Positions 4,829 to 5,422 of a stretch of 5,422 bases of DNA are shown here, one piece after another; the first letter of the stretch is position 1; each line of letters begins with the position of its first letter. The notes below the pieces were generated by a model. It worked only from the letters and a program-made list of their open reading frames with translations. It was not told where the DNA came from and did no database searches. Source of the DNA: an uncultured Spirochaetaceae bacterium (lineage in GTDB: Bacteria > Spirochaetota > Spirochaetia > Treponematales > UBA12059). The stretch spans positions 1-5,422 of the forward strand of contig CALKWG010000197.1 in NCBI GenBank assembly GCA_938004315.1, given 5' to 3'. Position numbers and translations under genes: made by a program.

Positions 4829-5413
4829 TCAGTATCCCCCCGTTCCGTATAGCATAAATTCTACGAGGCGCGCCGCCTCCTCGTCATCGTCCCGCCCTAG
4901 GAGGCTCGGATCCCCGGCTATGAGGGCCCGGTTCAAGAACTGGCTCAGCACCGCCTGGTACATGAACATGGCCCCTTCCGCGCCCCCTCGGGGCGCGTAT
5001 TCGCCGCCGCCTACGGCCTCTTGTATGGCCTCATTGACCGTCCCTAAGAGGGCGGCCTGCCAGCGCCCGAGCCTCTCGCCTAGCTCCCCGCCCAGGACCG
5101 GCCTCTCGGTAAAGAGGATGCGGTACAGGTCGAAGCTGCGCCTGAGCCGGCCGAAGGAGCCCGCCATGGTGAATCGAAGACGCTCGGCGAGCGGCCCCGG
5201 CGGCGGCGCGTCGGCGCTGAAAACGAGGTTCCGCTCTACGAGGGCGTATAGGATATCCTCCTTGGCCTTGAAGTAGTCGTAGAGCGTCGTCCTTGCCATG
5301 CCGACGGCGGCCGCCACATCGTCGATAGTTATATTCCTATACCCACGTTCGGCGAACAGGCCCCGAGCCGCGTCTTCGATCTTGGCCATCTTGGCCTTGG
5401 CTTTCTCGGTCAT
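4829..5413 (-). CDS. TetR/AcrR-family transcriptional regulator
   Basis: The 194-residue length and layout are typical of TetR repressors. Residues 9-55 form the DNA-binding domain: helix 1 (MAKIEDAARGLFAERGY), then ITIDDVAAAVGMARTTLYDYF (28-48), the helix-turn-helix with its characteristic TTLYDYFKAKEDIL. The remaining 140 residues are the variable helical ligand-binding and dimerisation domain, with no recognisable ligand signature. The start at 5413 is probable, but only 9 upstream bases are visible and none form a Shine-Dalgarno sequence; Met9 is a possible alternative. The stop abuts the hydrolase start, so this regulator probably controls its own operon and responds to a hydrolase substrate or product. 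The promoter and operator lie beyond the right edge. Confidence 0.92.
   Translation of the reverse strand: MTEKAKAKMAKIEDAARGLFAERGYRNITIDDVAAAVGMARTTLYDYFKAKEDILYALVERNLVFSADAPPPGPLAERLRFTMAGSFGRLRRSFDLYRILFTERPVLGGELGERLGRWQAALLGTVNEAIQEAVGGGEYAPRGGAEGAMFMYQAVLSQFLNRALIAGDPSLLGRDDDEEAARLVEFMLYGTGGY
4836..4841 (-). promoter_or_regulatory. Ribosome binding site of the hydrolase gene
   Basis: GGGGGG followed by A on the minus strand lies 7 nt before the ATG at 4828, within the last codons of the TetR gene. It supports this start and translation coupled to the upstream gene. Confidence 0.6.
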
Positions 5414-5422
5414 CGGGCTAGC

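Overview
The window is GC-rich bacterial DNA (about two thirds G+C by eye) with six genes: one cut by the left edge and five complete. There is no rRNA, tRNA, insertion sequence or CRISPR array. The lineage cannot be fixed from the sequence. An iron-sulfur ferredoxin-type protein and nickel-hydrogenase maturation genes point to an anaerobe or facultative anaerobe. The HypB wording around its metal site (ENVGN..C...DTGA, then SVPEGDDKPLKYP) resembles HypB of Clostridia and Spirochaetes as I remember them; this is a weak hint only.

Left block (1-1380). The 3' end of a 4Fe-4S protein gene runs rightward and overlaps by 50 bp the end of the leftward hypA-hypB pair. hypA and hypB share an ATGA stop/start overlap and encode the nickel-delivery pair for [NiFe]-hydrogenase (or, less likely, urease). 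HypA is unusual: its nickel-binding N-terminus and C-terminal strand are present, but the cysteine zinc finger is replaced by an Ala/Pro/Gly-rich, cysteine-free linker. HypB keeps the GTPase motifs and the metal-site Cys-His and Cys, but has an extra loop of about 30 residues.

Middle block (1381-3679). A 124-bp divergent intergenic region contains a 14-bp-stem hairpin and candidate promoters in both directions. It leads into a 429-residue FAD-dependent protein that I recognise as a homologue of the Propionibacterium (Cutibacterium) acnes polyunsaturated fatty acid isomerase, which makes conjugated linoleic acid. Facing it tail to tail, 27 bp away, is an AraC-family regulator.

Intergenic 3680-3961. 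The AraC-proximal part is an AT-rich island with an extended -10 element just before the AraC start, a 12-bp palindrome in the promoter spacer, and three copies of ATWCGYGAAK at 47- and 26-bp spacing. Further right are a long inverted repeat that could terminate the next operon and a 14-bp tandem repeat (three copies).

Right block (3962-5413). A leftward two-gene operon encodes a TetR-family regulator followed, with no gap (TGA then ATG), by an alpha/beta-hydrolase with a full catalytic triad. TetR probably controls this operon. A functional link between the hydrolase, the fatty acid isomerase homologue and the two regulators (for example handling of fatty acids or esters) is possible but not shown by the sequence.
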